This document shows, one piece after another, positions 6,249 to 15,305 of a DNA stretch of 23,258 nucleotides. The stretch covers positions 1-23,258 of the forward strand of contig JBPCUN010000032.1 of NCBI GenBank assembly GCA_051011115.1, written 5' to 3'. Position 1 is the stretch's first letter; each line of letters starts with the position of its first letter. The stretch is from Profundicola sp051011115 (GTDB lineage Bacteria > Bacteroidota > Bacteroidia > Flavobacteriales > Weeksellaceae). The position numbers and the translations under genes were made by a program. The notes under the pieces are model-generated. The model worked only from the letters and a program-made list of their open reading frames with translations. It was not told the DNA's origin and made no database searches.

Positions 6249-7141
6249 TGAAGAAGTTAATACTATCAGGCGGTACAGGATATTTAGGAAAACTTATTCA
6301 GGATCACTTTAAAAAGGATTATGAAATTTATATTTTGACAAGGTCCGATAAAAAGAGTCAAGAACCTGGGATTCATTTTGTGCAATGGGATGGAGATTCT
6401 GTAGGAGAGTGGACAGCAGTCTTAGAAAATGCTGATGTCGTGATTAATCTTGCGGGTAAAAATATCAATACTCGGTTTACAGAAGAAAATAAAAAAGCAA
6501 TTTTAGAATCTAGAATTGATAGTACACAAGCTATTGGTAAGGCCATAGAAAACTGTGAGAATCCACCCAAAATGTGGTTGAATGCTTCTTCAGTTGCTGT
6601 GTACAAAGAAAGTAAAGAATATCCTAAAGATGAATTATCACCCACAAATGGAGAAGACTTTTTGTCCATAGTCTCCCAAGAATGGGAGAAAGCATTTTAT
6701 AAATATCCAAATACTTCTATCATAAAAGCAGTATTTAGGATCACCTTGATTTTAGGAGATCATGATGGAAGTGCATACCAAACACTTAAAAAATTAGTGC
6801 AACTTGGTGGGGGCGGCAAAGCAGGAGATGGAGAACAAATCGTTAGCTGGCTTGGAGAAGCTGATTTTGTAAATGCACTTGAATTTTTGATTGATAATGA
6901 ACTTGAAGGTCCGTTCAATTTTGGTAATCCAAAACCTATCTCTAATGCAGAGCTCATGAAGCAATTAAGAGAAAAATTTAAAGTTCCTTTTGGGTTACCT
7001 GCCCCAGAATTTATGATTAAAATAGGAGCCAACATTATGGGTACTGCCCCAGAATTAGTCTTAAGAAGTCAAAATACGCAACCAAAACGGTTATTAGAAC
7101 ATGGTTTTAAATTTACACAGTTGGATATTAAAGATATTTAA
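6248..7141 (+). CDS. TIGR01777-family NAD(P)-binding epimerase-like protein
   Basis: The product is 297 residues. It opens with GGTGYLG (8-14), a Rossmann nucleotide-binding loop of the extended SDR type, continues with VVINLAGKNI and SRIDSTQAIG, and ends with a DUF1731 C-terminal domain (about 245-295) containing PAPEFMIKIGA and the signature QPKRLLEHGFKF. These features define the TIGR01777 / YfcH-like family, whose substrate is unknown. In many bacteria the domain is fused to an SRPBCC domain; here separate SRPBCC and TIGR01777 genes bracket the crt genes. Its ATG shares one base with the MarR stop codon, so the two form an operon. A role linked to carotenoids or membrane lipids is inference. 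Confidence 0.85.
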   Translation: MKKLILSGGTGYLGKLIQDHFKKDYEIYILTRSDKKSQEPGIHFVQWDGDSVGEWTAVLENADVVINLAGKNINTRFTEENKKAILESRIDSTQAIGKAIENCENPPKMWLNASSVAVYKESKEYPKDELSPTNGEDFLSIVSQEWEKAFYKYPNTSIIKAVFRITLILGDHDGSAYQTLKKLVQLGGGGKAGDGEQIVSWLGEADFVNALEFLIDNELEGPFNFGNPKPISNAELMKQLREKFKVPFGLPAPEFMIKIGANIMGTAPELVLRSQNTQPKRLLEHGFKFTQLDIKDI

Positions 7142-7173
7142 TGAAATATCTTTTACATATTTCATGATAATAA

Positions 7174-7206
7174 AAGAAGCCGAAATTCGCTGAATTTCGG
7201 CTTCTT
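7174..7206. terminator. Bidirectional terminator between convergent genes
   Basis: A perfect 15-bp stem, AAGAAGCCGAAATTC / GAATTTCGGCTTCTT, closes a 3-nt loop. It lies 32 bases after the TIGR01777 stop and 18 bases after the phytase stop on the other strand, with A/T tracts on both sides. A smaller inverted repeat (ATGAAATAT / ATATTTCAT, 7141-7165) precedes it. Confidence 0.9.
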
Positions 7207-7224
7207 ATTTCGTAAATAATGGTT

Positions 7225-8292
7225 TTATTTCAGAATCAATGCTTCAACTTTTCTCCAGTCAATAATCTTGAAATTTTGAGATTTTTTCTTTTTATCATCA
7301 TAATTAAATCCATCTTGAACCACCATAATTCCTTTAGGAAATTGACTTCCTAAATTTGCATGAGTAAAATCAAGGCCATCAGTTTCTTCTACACCATCAA
7401 TTTCACCATCTACAATTCTGAAACTTTTTATGTATTCATTATTTCCTTCCCTTTTATAGATAGCATAAGAATTATTTCCTTGAGAACTTAAGATTACATA
7501 CCCATCACGTTCATTGGTTTTATAAATTGATATTCCTTCAATATCATATTTTAAATTTTTGTTAGACGCTTCAGATGCATTTTGTAATCTATGGAAGGAG
7601 TAATCTCCTAAGTTGATTTTCCAAACTGTATTTTCTTCTTCTCCTACGTATAAGTAATGCAATTCGTCGTCTACCACCATTCCTTCAGGCTGGGTTTTAA
7701 CTTTTAATTGTTTGCTTAATTGAGCAGTCCATGCCGTTTGATCAAAATTTAGATCATATATAAAAATATTTCCTGATTTATCATTTACAAAAGCTTGTAA
7801 TTGATTTTTTACATAACCTAAACAAAATCCATATACTTCTTTGTCTTTCAGTAGTTCAGTACCAGAAATGGATTGATAATTTACGCTACCTTGGCTATCT
7901 ATGGTTCCTATTACAAGATTGTTATTTGATCTATTTGTGCCAGCAATCACATCAATTTTTTCACCATTCATTTCAATATTTTGGCGAATGTCAATGTTAT
8001 TGATTCTTCCTACTAAATCATAGCTGAGTTCTTTACCACTTAAATCATAAGAAGCAATTCCAGCCATTTTATCAGTTCCAAAAACAACACTTGCTTCGGA
8101 ATTTTTAGTATTAACCCAAATCGCAGGATCATCTGCAGAATCATCTTCTCTCCCTTGGTGAGTAGGGGCAGTTTCTACGTCAGCTGTAGTTGTGTTGGTG
8201 ATGTTGAGTCCCAAACTCTGTTGTTCGCCTAAGCGTGCCGTATGACATGATGCAAACAATATAGCGGATAATAATATGATATTTTTCTTCAT
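7225..8292 (-). CDS. Beta-propeller phytase, lipoprotein
   Basis: The product is 355 residues and should release phosphate from phytate (inositol hexakisphosphate) in a calcium-dependent way. A lipoprotein signal peptide ends in LFASC with Cys16, so it is anchored outside the cytoplasm. The mature part shows the family hallmarks: GREDDSADDPAIWV (47-60), FGTDKMAGIASYDL, and the C-terminal GSQFPKGIMVVQDGFNY, consistent with a six-bladed propeller of PF02333. Acidic residues around 50-55 belong to the calcium-phosphate site in this family. It lies 22 bases downstream of a TonB receptor gene on the same strand. Beta-propeller phytases paired with TonB receptors are known in marine and soil bacteria, so import of phytate or its products is likely. 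Confidence 0.88.
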   Translation of the reverse strand: MKKNIILLSAILFASCHTARLGEQQSLGLNITNTTTADVETAPTHQGREDDSADDPAIWVNTKNSEASVVFGTDKMAGIASYDLSGKELSYDLVGRINNIDIRQNIEMNGEKIDVIAGTNRSNNNLVIGTIDSQGSVNYQSISGTELLKDKEVYGFCLGYVKNQLQAFVNDKSGNIFIYDLNFDQTAWTAQLSKQLKVKTQPEGMVVDDELHYLYVGEEENTVWKINLGDYSFHRLQNASEASNKNLKYDIEGISIYKTNERDGYVILSSQGNNSYAIYKREGNNEYIKSFRIVDGEIDGVEETDGLDFTHANLGSQFPKGIMVVQDGFNYDDKKKKSQNFKIIDWRKVEALILK

Positions 8293-8314
8293 TTTTTAAT
8301 GCTTTAAATTCAAA

Positions 8315-11065
8315 TTATAAATTGATTTGAACGCCAACTTTATATTTTATACCATAATGTTCAACTTGCATGGTACGTTCTTCTATCCCTTGAAAATATC
8401 TTAAAGGTTGGTTTAAAATATTATTCACTTTTACATAAGCATTGATTTTATCACTAAAATTATACCCCATATTAAAATCTAAATAATCAACTTCATCATA
8501 GTATCTATCATAAAATGAAGATTCACTAAACTCATCAATAAAGGAAGAAGCATGGTTATAAGATAATCTGGCCTCAATTTTTGGAGTATTATAAGCCAAA
8601 GAAGTATTTAAAGTATGTTTAGGTGTTCCTGTTAAAGATATTTCATCATCTTCTCTACCATCAATTTTAAAGTCTTTTACCTCTGAGTGGGTGTAGGTAT
8701 AATTAGCATAAATACTAAATGCTTTAAGTCCTTCTGCAATAAAATCTAAGGGCCTTTGAAATCCAACCTCTACACCAAATAAGTTGGCATCACCAGCATT
8801 GATGGGTCTTTTAAATTCTTCCCAAATAATCCCATTAAATTCATGGTTGTTATATGTCTCATTCGCTATGAAGTCAGAAATATTTTTGAAGAAAACACCA
8901 GCTTCTATTAATCCAATATTCTTAAAATACTTTTCTGCCATTAAATCTATATTCAATGATTTTGTAGGATCCAAATCTGAATTACCAATTTCAATTTCCA
9001 TATCTTCTTGATTGATGATTTGGTAAGGAACTAAATCAAAATATTTAGGTCTTGCTATGGTATTGGTGATTCCAAATTTGATGTTCCACAAAGCTGCAGG
9101 ACTATACTTCACCAATAAACTTGGCATTAAATTCGTGAAATCTCTTGTTTTCTCACCGGTAGGAGTAATAGTCTCAGCGTCAAGATCTGTTACAAAACCA
9201 TTGTATTTAATTTTAGTTTGCTCCACACGCAGCCCACCTACAAAAAGCCATTCTTTGCCAATTCGTTGATCAAATCTCACATACCCAGCGGTAACATCTT
9301 CTGAAGCACTGTAATTTCCAGCAATTTCTTCTATATCGCCTTCACTTTCAAATTGATTATTGTATAAATTTAAACCACCCAAATATTCTGGCGTTATAAA
9401 TTGACCGATCGCTATATCTGTTGCTTCAAAATCGGAGTCTGAATAATCTTTGCTATGCTTTAAAGTTTCATTTAAGAAAGCATCTTCATCCAAGGCAGAA
9501 AAAGCTAAAAATTTATTGTATCTCTTCTTATCCTTCATTTTATATTTAGCACCCACTTGCAGTTTACGTTCAAAATTTCCTTGGTTTAAAGGGAAAATCA
9601 TATTTACATAAGCAGTTTTATCATATTCTTTGGTCCATTTATATTCTTCAGAAACTTCATCAATTTCAAAATTTTGAATGTCAATTTCAGAGGCATTCTT
9701 GGGAGTAAACTTCACATTTCTTGGATCAGAAATATCTTGATTCAATGCTACTTTATCACTAGATTCTAAACTGATATACCTTTCATCTGGTCTAGTTTCA
9801 CTAGCGGCTGATGCTACAAATCCCCAGTCAAGTTTCATGAAAGTAAAATCATGTTTACCATTTATTTTTATGTTATTTAGAATTTGTTTCTCTCGTCTTG
9901 CATCCTTTTCTGTACCACCTTTAGTTTCTCTGATAGCCGAGCCTACATATTGGTTATCATCTTCGTCCCACTTGATTTTCTTGTATCTAAAGCGCATTCT
10001 ATTTTCATAATCATCTCTTTGATTATAACTTCCACTTAATTCTAACCGATGATTTTCATTGAATTTGTAATCTAATGCTGCGGTATAGTTTTGTCTTAAA
10101 CGTTGTACATCATATTTTCTAATTTGAAAATCATTCACATAATATTGATCATTTTCTCCACCATCATCGCTCCACTCGGCCTCATAATTGTCTGATCCTA
10201 TAAAATTATTGTAGACAGAACCAGAAAAGGTAAAACCTAATTTATTATTGGCAATCCTATCGGCATATAAAACACCACCCTTATAGTTAACTTTGTCACT
10301 TATGGTGTTGTAACCCCCGCTTACATCAACTCTTATTCTACGAGCATTTGGGATAGAACGAGTTACTAAATTCACAGAAGCACCAATGGCATCACCATCC
10401 ATGTCTGGTGTAACTACTTTATTCACTTCAATAGACTGTACCAAATCTGCTGGAATTAAATCTAATTGAAAAGCTCTTGTTTCACCTTCGGCAGACGGTA
10501 ATCTATTTCCATCCATGGTCACGGAGCTTAAATCTGGTGCAGTTCCACGAATATTTCCAAAACGTGCTTCTCCTTGATCATATTGAACATTGATACCTGG
10601 AACTCTTTTTAAAGCATCTCCCATATTATCATCTGGAAATTGATCTACCTGCTCTGCAGATATCACGTTACCCACATTTACCATATTTCTTTGTTGATTC
10701 AGAGCTTTAGCAGTCCCTGTTAGACTACCCACTACTTGAATAGAAGAAAGATCAATTCCTTTGTTCATTTCAATGTCTAACACAGTAGTCTTACCAGCTT
10801 CTATGGAGAATGCAACTTCTTTATTAAAATATCCGAAATATGAAACCTCTAGGCTATAATCCCCGGGAGCTAATTTATTGAAACTGTAAAATCCATTATT
10901 ATCAGCATACGTAAATAGGGCAGTATTGAGTATCTTTAAGTTAGATGCTGCTAACGGAAGGTTGCTATCATCTAATACTCTTCCTTTTAATTCTCCAAAA
11001 GCCTGTCCCCACATGATTGTTCCCCATAAAAGGAGTGCAGTAGACATCAAAAGTCTATTCTTCAT
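8315..11065 (-). CDS. TonB-dependent outer-membrane receptor of the phytase locus
   Basis: The product is 916 residues with a signal peptide (hydrophobic 5-19, cleavage probably after WGQA). Residues about 24-100 form a CarboxypepD_reg-like domain (GELKGRVLDDSNLPLAASNLKIL), as in Bacteroidota receptors. The plug domain follows at about 125-240, with DALKRVPGINVQ, IRGTAPDLSSVTMDGNRLP and IPADLVQSIEVNK. The rest is a 22-strand barrel ending in the typical aromatic-hydrophobic terminus VGVQINL. It resembles the TIGR01782 group of receptors. The gene starts with ATG, is first in a two-gene operon with the phytase, and is preceded by a possible Pho-type regulatory repeat. Its probable cargo is phytate or inositol phosphates; this is inferred from the neighbour, not from the barrel. 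Confidence 0.9.
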   Translation of the reverse strand: MKNRLLMSTALLLWGTIMWGQAFGELKGRVLDDSNLPLAASNLKILNTALFTYADNNGFYSFNKLAPGDYSLEVSYFGYFNKEVAFSIEAGKTTVLDIEMNKGIDLSSIQVVGSLTGTAKALNQQRNMVNVGNVISAEQVDQFPDDNMGDALKRVPGINVQYDQGEARFGNIRGTAPDLSSVTMDGNRLPSAEGETRAFQLDLIPADLVQSIEVNKVVTPDMDGDAIGASVNLVTRSIPNARRIRVDVSGGYNTISDKVNYKGGVLYADRIANNKLGFTFSGSVYNNFIGSDNYEAEWSDDGGENDQYYVNDFQIRKYDVQRLRQNYTAALDYKFNENHRLELSGSYNQRDDYENRMRFRYKKIKWDEDDNQYVGSAIRETKGGTEKDARREKQILNNIKINGKHDFTFMKLDWGFVASAASETRPDERYISLESSDKVALNQDISDPRNVKFTPKNASEIDIQNFEIDEVSEEYKWTKEYDKTAYVNMIFPLNQGNFERKLQVGAKYKMKDKKRYNKFLAFSALDEDAFLNETLKHSKDYSDSDFEATDIAIGQFITPEYLGGLNLYNNQFESEGDIEEIAGNYSASEDVTAGYVRFDQRIGKEWLFVGGLRVEQTKIKYNGFVTDLDAETITPTGEKTRDFTNLMPSLLVKYSPAALWNIKFGITNTIARPKYFDLVPYQIINQEDMEIEIGNSDLDPTKSLNIDLMAEKYFKNIGLIEAGVFFKNISDFIANETYNNHEFNGIIWEEFKRPINAGDANLFGVEVGFQRPLDFIAEGLKAFSIYANYTYTHSEVKDFKIDGREDDEISLTGTPKHTLNTSLAYNTPKIEARLSYNHASSFIDEFSESSFYDRYYDEVDYLDFNMGYNFSDKINAYVKVNNILNQPLRYFQGIEERTMQVEHYGIKYKVGVQINL

Positions 11066-11087
11066 AATCTAAAATTTAATATTTTAG

Positions 11088-11095
11088 CGAAAGTA
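11088..11095 (-). promoter_or_regulatory. Putative -7 box of the receptor/phytase operon
   Basis: The minus strand reads TACTTTCG, one mismatch from TAnnTTTG, 22 bases before the receptor ATG. The repeat cluster at 11118-11144 lies about 22 bases further upstream, a normal place for an activator that replaces a weak -33 region. Confidence 0.35.
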
Positions 11096-11117
11096 GACCT
11101 TTCAGGGTATAGGATAT

Positions 11118-11144
11118 ATTAAGAGAACATTAACCTTCTATTAA
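11118..11144 (-). promoter_or_regulatory. Three TTAAT direct repeats at 11-bp period, Pho-box-like
   Basis: On the minus strand TTAAT occurs at 11144-11140, 11133-11129 and 11122-11118, exactly 11 bases apart each time; two copies are preceded by G. PhoB/PhoP sites in other bacteria are direct repeats with an 11-bp period (TTAACA-type in Bacillus). Its place upstream of a phytase operon fits phosphate-starvation control. The motif is short and AT-rich, so chance cannot be excluded. Confidence 0.4.
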
Positions 11145-11175
11145 CTAATTGTAAATAGGATGTGATAGAGAATCA

Positions 11176-11517
11176 TTAATCTTCAATATCGTCAAAGTAG
11201 GATTTTAGTGCAGTAAGTTCAGCTTTCACTTTTTCTAATCGAAAGATAAGTTCTACATCAGATTCTAAATCTTTGCTTTCTTTCAATGCAATATTCGCAC
11301 CTTCTAGGGTGTAGCCACGTTCTTTGACGAGATGATATATAGTCTTTAGGTTTTTGATATCTTCTTTGGTAAAATATCTATTGCCTTTTTTATTCTTCTT
11401 CGGTTGAATGATATCAAACTCTTTTTCCCAAAAACGAATAAGAGAAGTATTAACGCCAAATGCGTTAGCTACTTCTCCTATAGAATAATATAATTTGTCT
11501 GGTAAATCAATTTGCAT
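11176..11517 (-). CDS. MerR-family transcriptional regulator
   Basis: The product is 113 residues: an N-terminal MerR winged helix (YYSIGEVANAFGVNTSLIRFWEKEF, residues 10-34, then the wing KNKKGNRYFTKEDIKNLKTIYHLVKE) and a short C-terminal helix (about 80-110) that probably mediates dimerisation. There is no effector domain and no cysteine cluster for metal sensing, so the signal is unknown. Its ATG overlaps the stop codon of the upstream M23 peptidase gene by one base (TAATG), so the two are co-translated. A link to cell-envelope control is suggested only by that neighbour. Confidence 0.88.
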   Translation of the reverse strand: MQIDLPDKLYYSIGEVANAFGVNTSLIRFWEKEFDIIQPKKNKKGNRYFTKEDIKNLKTIYHLVKERGYTLEGANIALKESKDLESDVELIFRLEKVKAELTALKSYFDDIED

Positions 11518-12494
11518 TAATCCAAAGATACAGTCATTTTTTGAGATTTCTCGTACAATTCTTTAAATTCGTCTGGACTGATTCCATCGGTAAGAAATGC
11601 CACAGGATTTATTTTTTCTCCATCTTTATGTACTTCATAATGTAAGTGAGGACCAGAAGATAAACCAGTGCTCCCTACAAATCCTATTATATCGCCACGT
11701 TTAACTTGTTGATTTGCTTTAGCTTTGATTTTACTCATGTGTGCATAATAAGTCTCATAACCATAGCCATGATCAATCACCACCACATTACCGTAACCGC
11801 CAGCAGAACCTGCTAATTTCACTTTTCCATTGGCAGTTGCATAAATAGGTGTACCAGTGGGAGCTGCAAAATCCAATCCCCAATGCATTTTTCCTACTTT
11901 TAATATAGGGTGTAAACGCATGCCATAACCAGAAGCGATGCGATTCAATTGTTTATCTGCAACAGGTTGTATAGCAGGAATATGTTGAAACATTTTTTCC
12001 TTATTCTTAGCAGCCTCTAAAACTTCATCCAGAGATTTTGATTGCACTACCAACCTTTTATTTAAAATATCTAAATTTTTAGACGTTTCAATCACAAGAT
12101 CAGAATAGGTGAGATCTGTAAATTTATCATATCTATTGGTACCTCCAAAACCTGCTTGGCTTACATCTTCTGGTATGGGTGCTAGCTCAAAGAATGAACG
12201 ATAGATGTTATCACCTCTTTCTTGCATGTCATCTAGAACCTTCTGCGTTTGGGTGAATTTCTTGTTTAAAATCTTATATTGAAGCTCCATAGCTTCTAAT
12301 TCGCTCGCTAATTGTGCTTGACCTGCGGTCTTTGGTTTAATTAAATAATGATAAGCTATAGCCGTTCCTAAAGCAGAGAAAAATAAGGTTAAAAAGACAG
12401 CCGAGAGTATAAGTTTGGCGGTATTGGTTTTGGATTTTACGATGGGTATATATTGCTGGGATTCTTTATCGAAGTAGAATTTCTTTTTTTTCAT
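11517..12494 (-). CDS. M23-family peptidoglycan endopeptidase, membrane anchored
   Basis: The product is 325 residues. A short basic cytoplasmic N-terminus is followed by one membrane helix (about 27-50), a coiled coil (about 60-95), a linker, and a LytM/M23 domain at about 185-297. The zinc and catalytic residues are intact: His204 and Asp208 in HWGLDFA, His252 in YYAHMS, and HLH at 283-285. It should therefore be an active enzyme that cuts peptide cross-links in peptidoglycan, not a degenerate LytM activator. It heads a two-gene operon with the MerR gene and is divergent from alaS with a 113-bp gap. Confidence 0.9.
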   Translation of the reverse strand: MKKKKFYFDKESQQYIPIVKSKTNTAKLILSAVFLTLFFSALGTAIAYHYLIKPKTAGQAQLASELEAMELQYKILNKKFTQTQKVLDDMQERGDNIYRSFFELAPIPEDVSQAGFGGTNRYDKFTDLTYSDLVIETSKNLDILNKRLVVQSKSLDEVLEAAKNKEKMFQHIPAIQPVADKQLNRIASGYGMRLHPILKVGKMHWGLDFAAPTGTPIYATANGKVKLAGSAGGYGNVVVIDHGYGYETYYAHMSKIKAKANQQVKRGDIIGFVGSTGLSSGPHLHYEVHKDGEKINPVAFLTDGISPDEFKELYEKSQKMTVSLD

Positions 12495-12500
12495 ATAATC

Positions 12501-12530
12501 TTGAAATTGAAAGCAACATCACTATATTTG
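12501..12530 (+). promoter_or_regulatory. Promoter of alaS
   Basis: TTG at 12501-12503, a 19-base spacer, then TATATTTG at 12523-12530, an exact TAnnTTTG. This is the best-formed Bacteroidota promoter in the window. Transcription would begin near 12537, leaving a leader of about 70 bases before alaS. The -7 box lies inside a short inverted repeat (GCAACA 12513-12518, TGTTGC 12532-12537). Confidence 0.6.
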
Positions 12531-12607
12531 TTGTTGCTACATTGCAAAGTACATAAATTAGAAGTAAAATTAAAGTTAACGAAATACTAAATTGATATTA
12601 ATAGTAT

Positions 12608-15214
12608 ATGAAAGCCAAAGATATACGTCAACATTTTTTGCAGTTTTTTGAGTCTAAAAATCATAAAATTGTCCCATCCGCACCCATAGTTTTAAAGGAT
12701 GACCCCACATTAATGTTCAGTAACTCTGGAATGACACAGTTCAAAGATTATTTCTTAGGGTATCAAGACCCAAGTAGTCCTAGAATTGCTGATTCGCAAA
12801 AATGCCTGCGTGTTTCTGGTAAGCATAATGACCTAGATGATGTAGGAAAAGATACCTATCATCACACAATGTTTGAGATGTTAGGTAACTGGTCTTTTGG
12901 TGATTACTTTAAAGAGGAGGCCATTGCATGGGCATGGGAACTCTTGACAGAAGTTTATAAAATTCCCGCAGATTCCTTATATGTTACTATTTTTGAAGGA
13001 GACAAATCAGAAGGTTTAGCAAAAGATATAGAGGCTTTAAACTATTGGAAAAAACACATTGCAGAAGACCGAATTCTAAACGGAAATAAAAAGGATAACT
13101 TTTGGGAAATGGGTGAGCAAGGACCTTGTGGGCCCTGTTCAGAAATTCATGTAGATATTCGTACACCAGAAGAAAAAGCAGCGGTAGATGGTAAAACTTT
13201 GGTAAATCAAGATCATCCTCAAGTGATAGAAGTCTGGAATCTAGTTTTTATGGAATTTAATCGCAAAGCGGATGGTTCCTTAGAAAAATTACCTGCGCAG
13301 CATGTCGATACAGGAATGGGCTTTGAGCGATTGTGTATGGCTTTACAAGGTAAATCTTCTAATTATGATACAGATGTTTTTACTGATTTAATAAAGAAAG
13401 TAGAAGAAATTTCAGGATTCACCTATGGTGCAAATCAAGATATAGATGTAGCTATTCGGGTAATTGTAGATCATGTGAGAGCCGTCGCTTTTTCTATCGC
13501 AGATGGCCAGTTACCATCCAATACGGGGGCAGGTTATGTGATTCGTAGAATATTGCGTAGAGCTATCAGCTATGGATATAGATTTTTGAATATTCAAGAG
13601 GCTTTTATCTATCAATTAGTAGATGTATTAGCACTGCAAATGGGTGAGGCATTTCCAGAGTTAGTAAAGCAGAAAAAACTAATTACAGAGGTGATCCATG
13701 AAGAAGAAAAGAGCTTCTTAAGAACCATAGAGCAAGGGCTTGTGCGATTAGAAAGTTTAATAAAAAATGCTAAAAGCAAAACGTTGAATGGCGCAGAAGT
13801 TTTTGAATTATATGACACTTATGGATTCCCAGCAGATTTATCAAGAATTATAGCAGAAGAGAAAGGTTATGGCATTGATGAGAAAGGATATGAAGAAGAG
13901 ATGCAAAAGCAGAAAAGTCGTTCTAAAAAAGCATCGGAATCTTCTACTTCTGATTGGGTAGTTCTAAAAGAAGATAATTCAGAAGATTTTATAGGATATG
14001 ACGAAATAGAAAGTGAGGTAAATATCACGAGATATAGAGAAATTGAGAACAAAAAAGGAAAGTTTTATCAAATTGTTTTAAATAAAACACCTTTTTACGC
14101 AGAGAGTGGAGGACAAATTGGTGATACTGGTGTTTTGATTTCTAAGGATAAAGAAATTAAGGTGTTAGATACTAATAAGGAGAATAATCTAATAATACAC
14201 TTAACTAAAGAATTACCTGCTTCTACAGATAATTTACTTGCCAAGGTTGATATAAAACGACGTAGGGATATTATGAAAAATCACTCGGCTACGCATTTAC
14301 TGCATCAAGCGTTAAGAGCAGTTTTGGGAACACATGTGGAACAAAAGGGTAGTTTTGTAGGGCCAGATTATTTAAGATTTGACTTTTCTCACTTTTCTAA
14401 AATGACACCAGAAGAGCTAGAGCAAGTAAATCAATTGGTGAACGAGAAAATCGCAGCGCAATTAAAGCTTGAAGAAAATAGAGCCGTTCCATTCAAAGAA
14501 GCTGTAGAAAATGGTGCTATGGCATTATTTGGTGAAAAGTATGGAGATCAAGTAAGGACGATTAAATTTGGAGACTCTGTAGAATTATGCGGTGGTACTC
14601 ATGTGAGTAATACGGCAGATATATTCTTGTTTCAAATTATAAATGAATCTTCTTCTGCTGCAGGTATTAGGCGTATAGAAGCAATTACAGGAGATAAAGC
14701 ATTATCATACTTTAAAGAATTTGAGCAACGTTTTAGAAAGGTAGAGGAACTTTTAGGAAAACCAAAAGATGCCACTTTAGCAATTGAAAAATTACAAACT
14801 GAAAACGATAATTTGAATAAGCAGTTAGCAGAGTTCAAGCATAAAGAAGCTATGCAGCAAAAGGATGTATGGAAAAATCAAATGGAAAGTTTTGGTGATG
14901 TAAATGCAATTTTAGTTCAAACATCAATGGATAATAGCTCAGTAAAAGATTTAGTTTTTCAGTTGAAAACAGAGATTGATAATGCGTTTATTACGGTTGC
15001 CAATGCTTATGAAGGCAAACCCACGGTTTCTGTTGGCATTTCAGATAATCTTGCGAAAGAAAAAGACTGGAATGCGGGACAATTGGTTCGTACCTGGGCT
15101 AAGGAGATTAAAGGGGGTGGCGGTGGTCAACCAACTTTTGCAACAGCAGGAGGAAAAGATATTTCGGGATTGCCTCAAATTCTAGCGTTGGCAAAGGAGT
15201 TTTTAGCTGAATAA
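12608..15214 (+). CDS. alaS: Alanyl-tRNA synthetase
   Basis: This cytoplasmic class II synthetase of 868 residues charges tRNA-Ala and edits Ser/Gly mischarging. The catalytic core starts at the N-terminus (FFESKNHKIVPSAP, PTLMFSNSGMTQFK). The editing domain carries the zinc-binding HSATH at about 559-563 and CGGTH at about 661-665. A coiled stretch near 725-765 leads into the C-terminal C-Ala domain, which ends with a glycine run and QPTFATAGG, shared by most bacterial AlaS. Length and motif order are normal. It is monocistronic, with its own promoter at 12501-12530 and a strong terminator. Confidence 0.98.
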   Translation: MKAKDIRQHFLQFFESKNHKIVPSAPIVLKDDPTLMFSNSGMTQFKDYFLGYQDPSSPRIADSQKCLRVSGKHNDLDDVGKDTYHHTMFEMLGNWSFGDYFKEEAIAWAWELLTEVYKIPADSLYVTIFEGDKSEGLAKDIEALNYWKKHIAEDRILNGNKKDNFWEMGEQGPCGPCSEIHVDIRTPEEKAAVDGKTLVNQDHPQVIEVWNLVFMEFNRKADGSLEKLPAQHVDTGMGFERLCMALQGKSSNYDTDVFTDLIKKVEEISGFTYGANQDIDVAIRVIVDHVRAVAFSIADGQLPSNTGAGYVIRRILRRAISYGYRFLNIQEAFIYQLVDVLALQMGEAFPELVKQKKLITEVIHEEEKSFLRTIEQGLVRLESLIKNAKSKTLNGAEVFELYDTYGFPADLSRIIAEEKGYGIDEKGYEEEMQKQKSRSKKASESSTSDWVVLKEDNSEDFIGYDEIESEVNITRYREIENKKGKFYQIVLNKTPFYAESGGQIGDTGVLISKDKEIKVLDTNKENNLIIHLTKELPASTDNLLAKVDIKRRRDIMKNHSATHLLHQALRAVLGTHVEQKGSFVGPDYLRFDFSHFSKMTPEELEQVNQLVNEKIAAQLKLEENRAVPFKEAVENGAMALFGEKYGDQVRTIKFGDSVELCGGTHVSNTADIFLFQIINESSSAAGIRRIEAITGDKALSYFKEFEQRFRKVEELLGKPKDATLAIEKLQTENDNLNKQLAEFKHKEAMQQKDVWKNQMESFGDVNAILVQTSMDNSSVKDLVFQLKTEIDNAFITVANAYEGKPTVSVGISDNLAKEKDWNAGQLVRTWAKEIKGGGGGQPTFATAGGKDISGLPQILALAKEFLAE

Positions 15215-15234
15215 ATTTTTTAACTAAATAAAAT

Positions 15235-15271
15235 AGAAAGCTCAAGATGAAAATCTTGAGCTTTCTGTTTT
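15235..15271. terminator. Bidirectional terminator after alaS
   Basis: AGAAAGCTCAAGAT (15235-15248) and ATCTTGAGCTTTCT (15253-15266) form a perfect 14-bp stem with a GAAA loop, followed by GTTTTT. It separates alaS from the convergent exonuclease gene and can serve both. Confidence 0.92.
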
Positions 15272-15305
15272 TAAATAATTCATTTAATTAAAATAACGTA
15301 AATGA

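Noticed and set aside
8784..9269. Two open frames on the plus strand within the TonB receptor gene
   Set aside because: Shadow frames opposite a well-supported barrel domain; composition reflects the complement of the coding strand.
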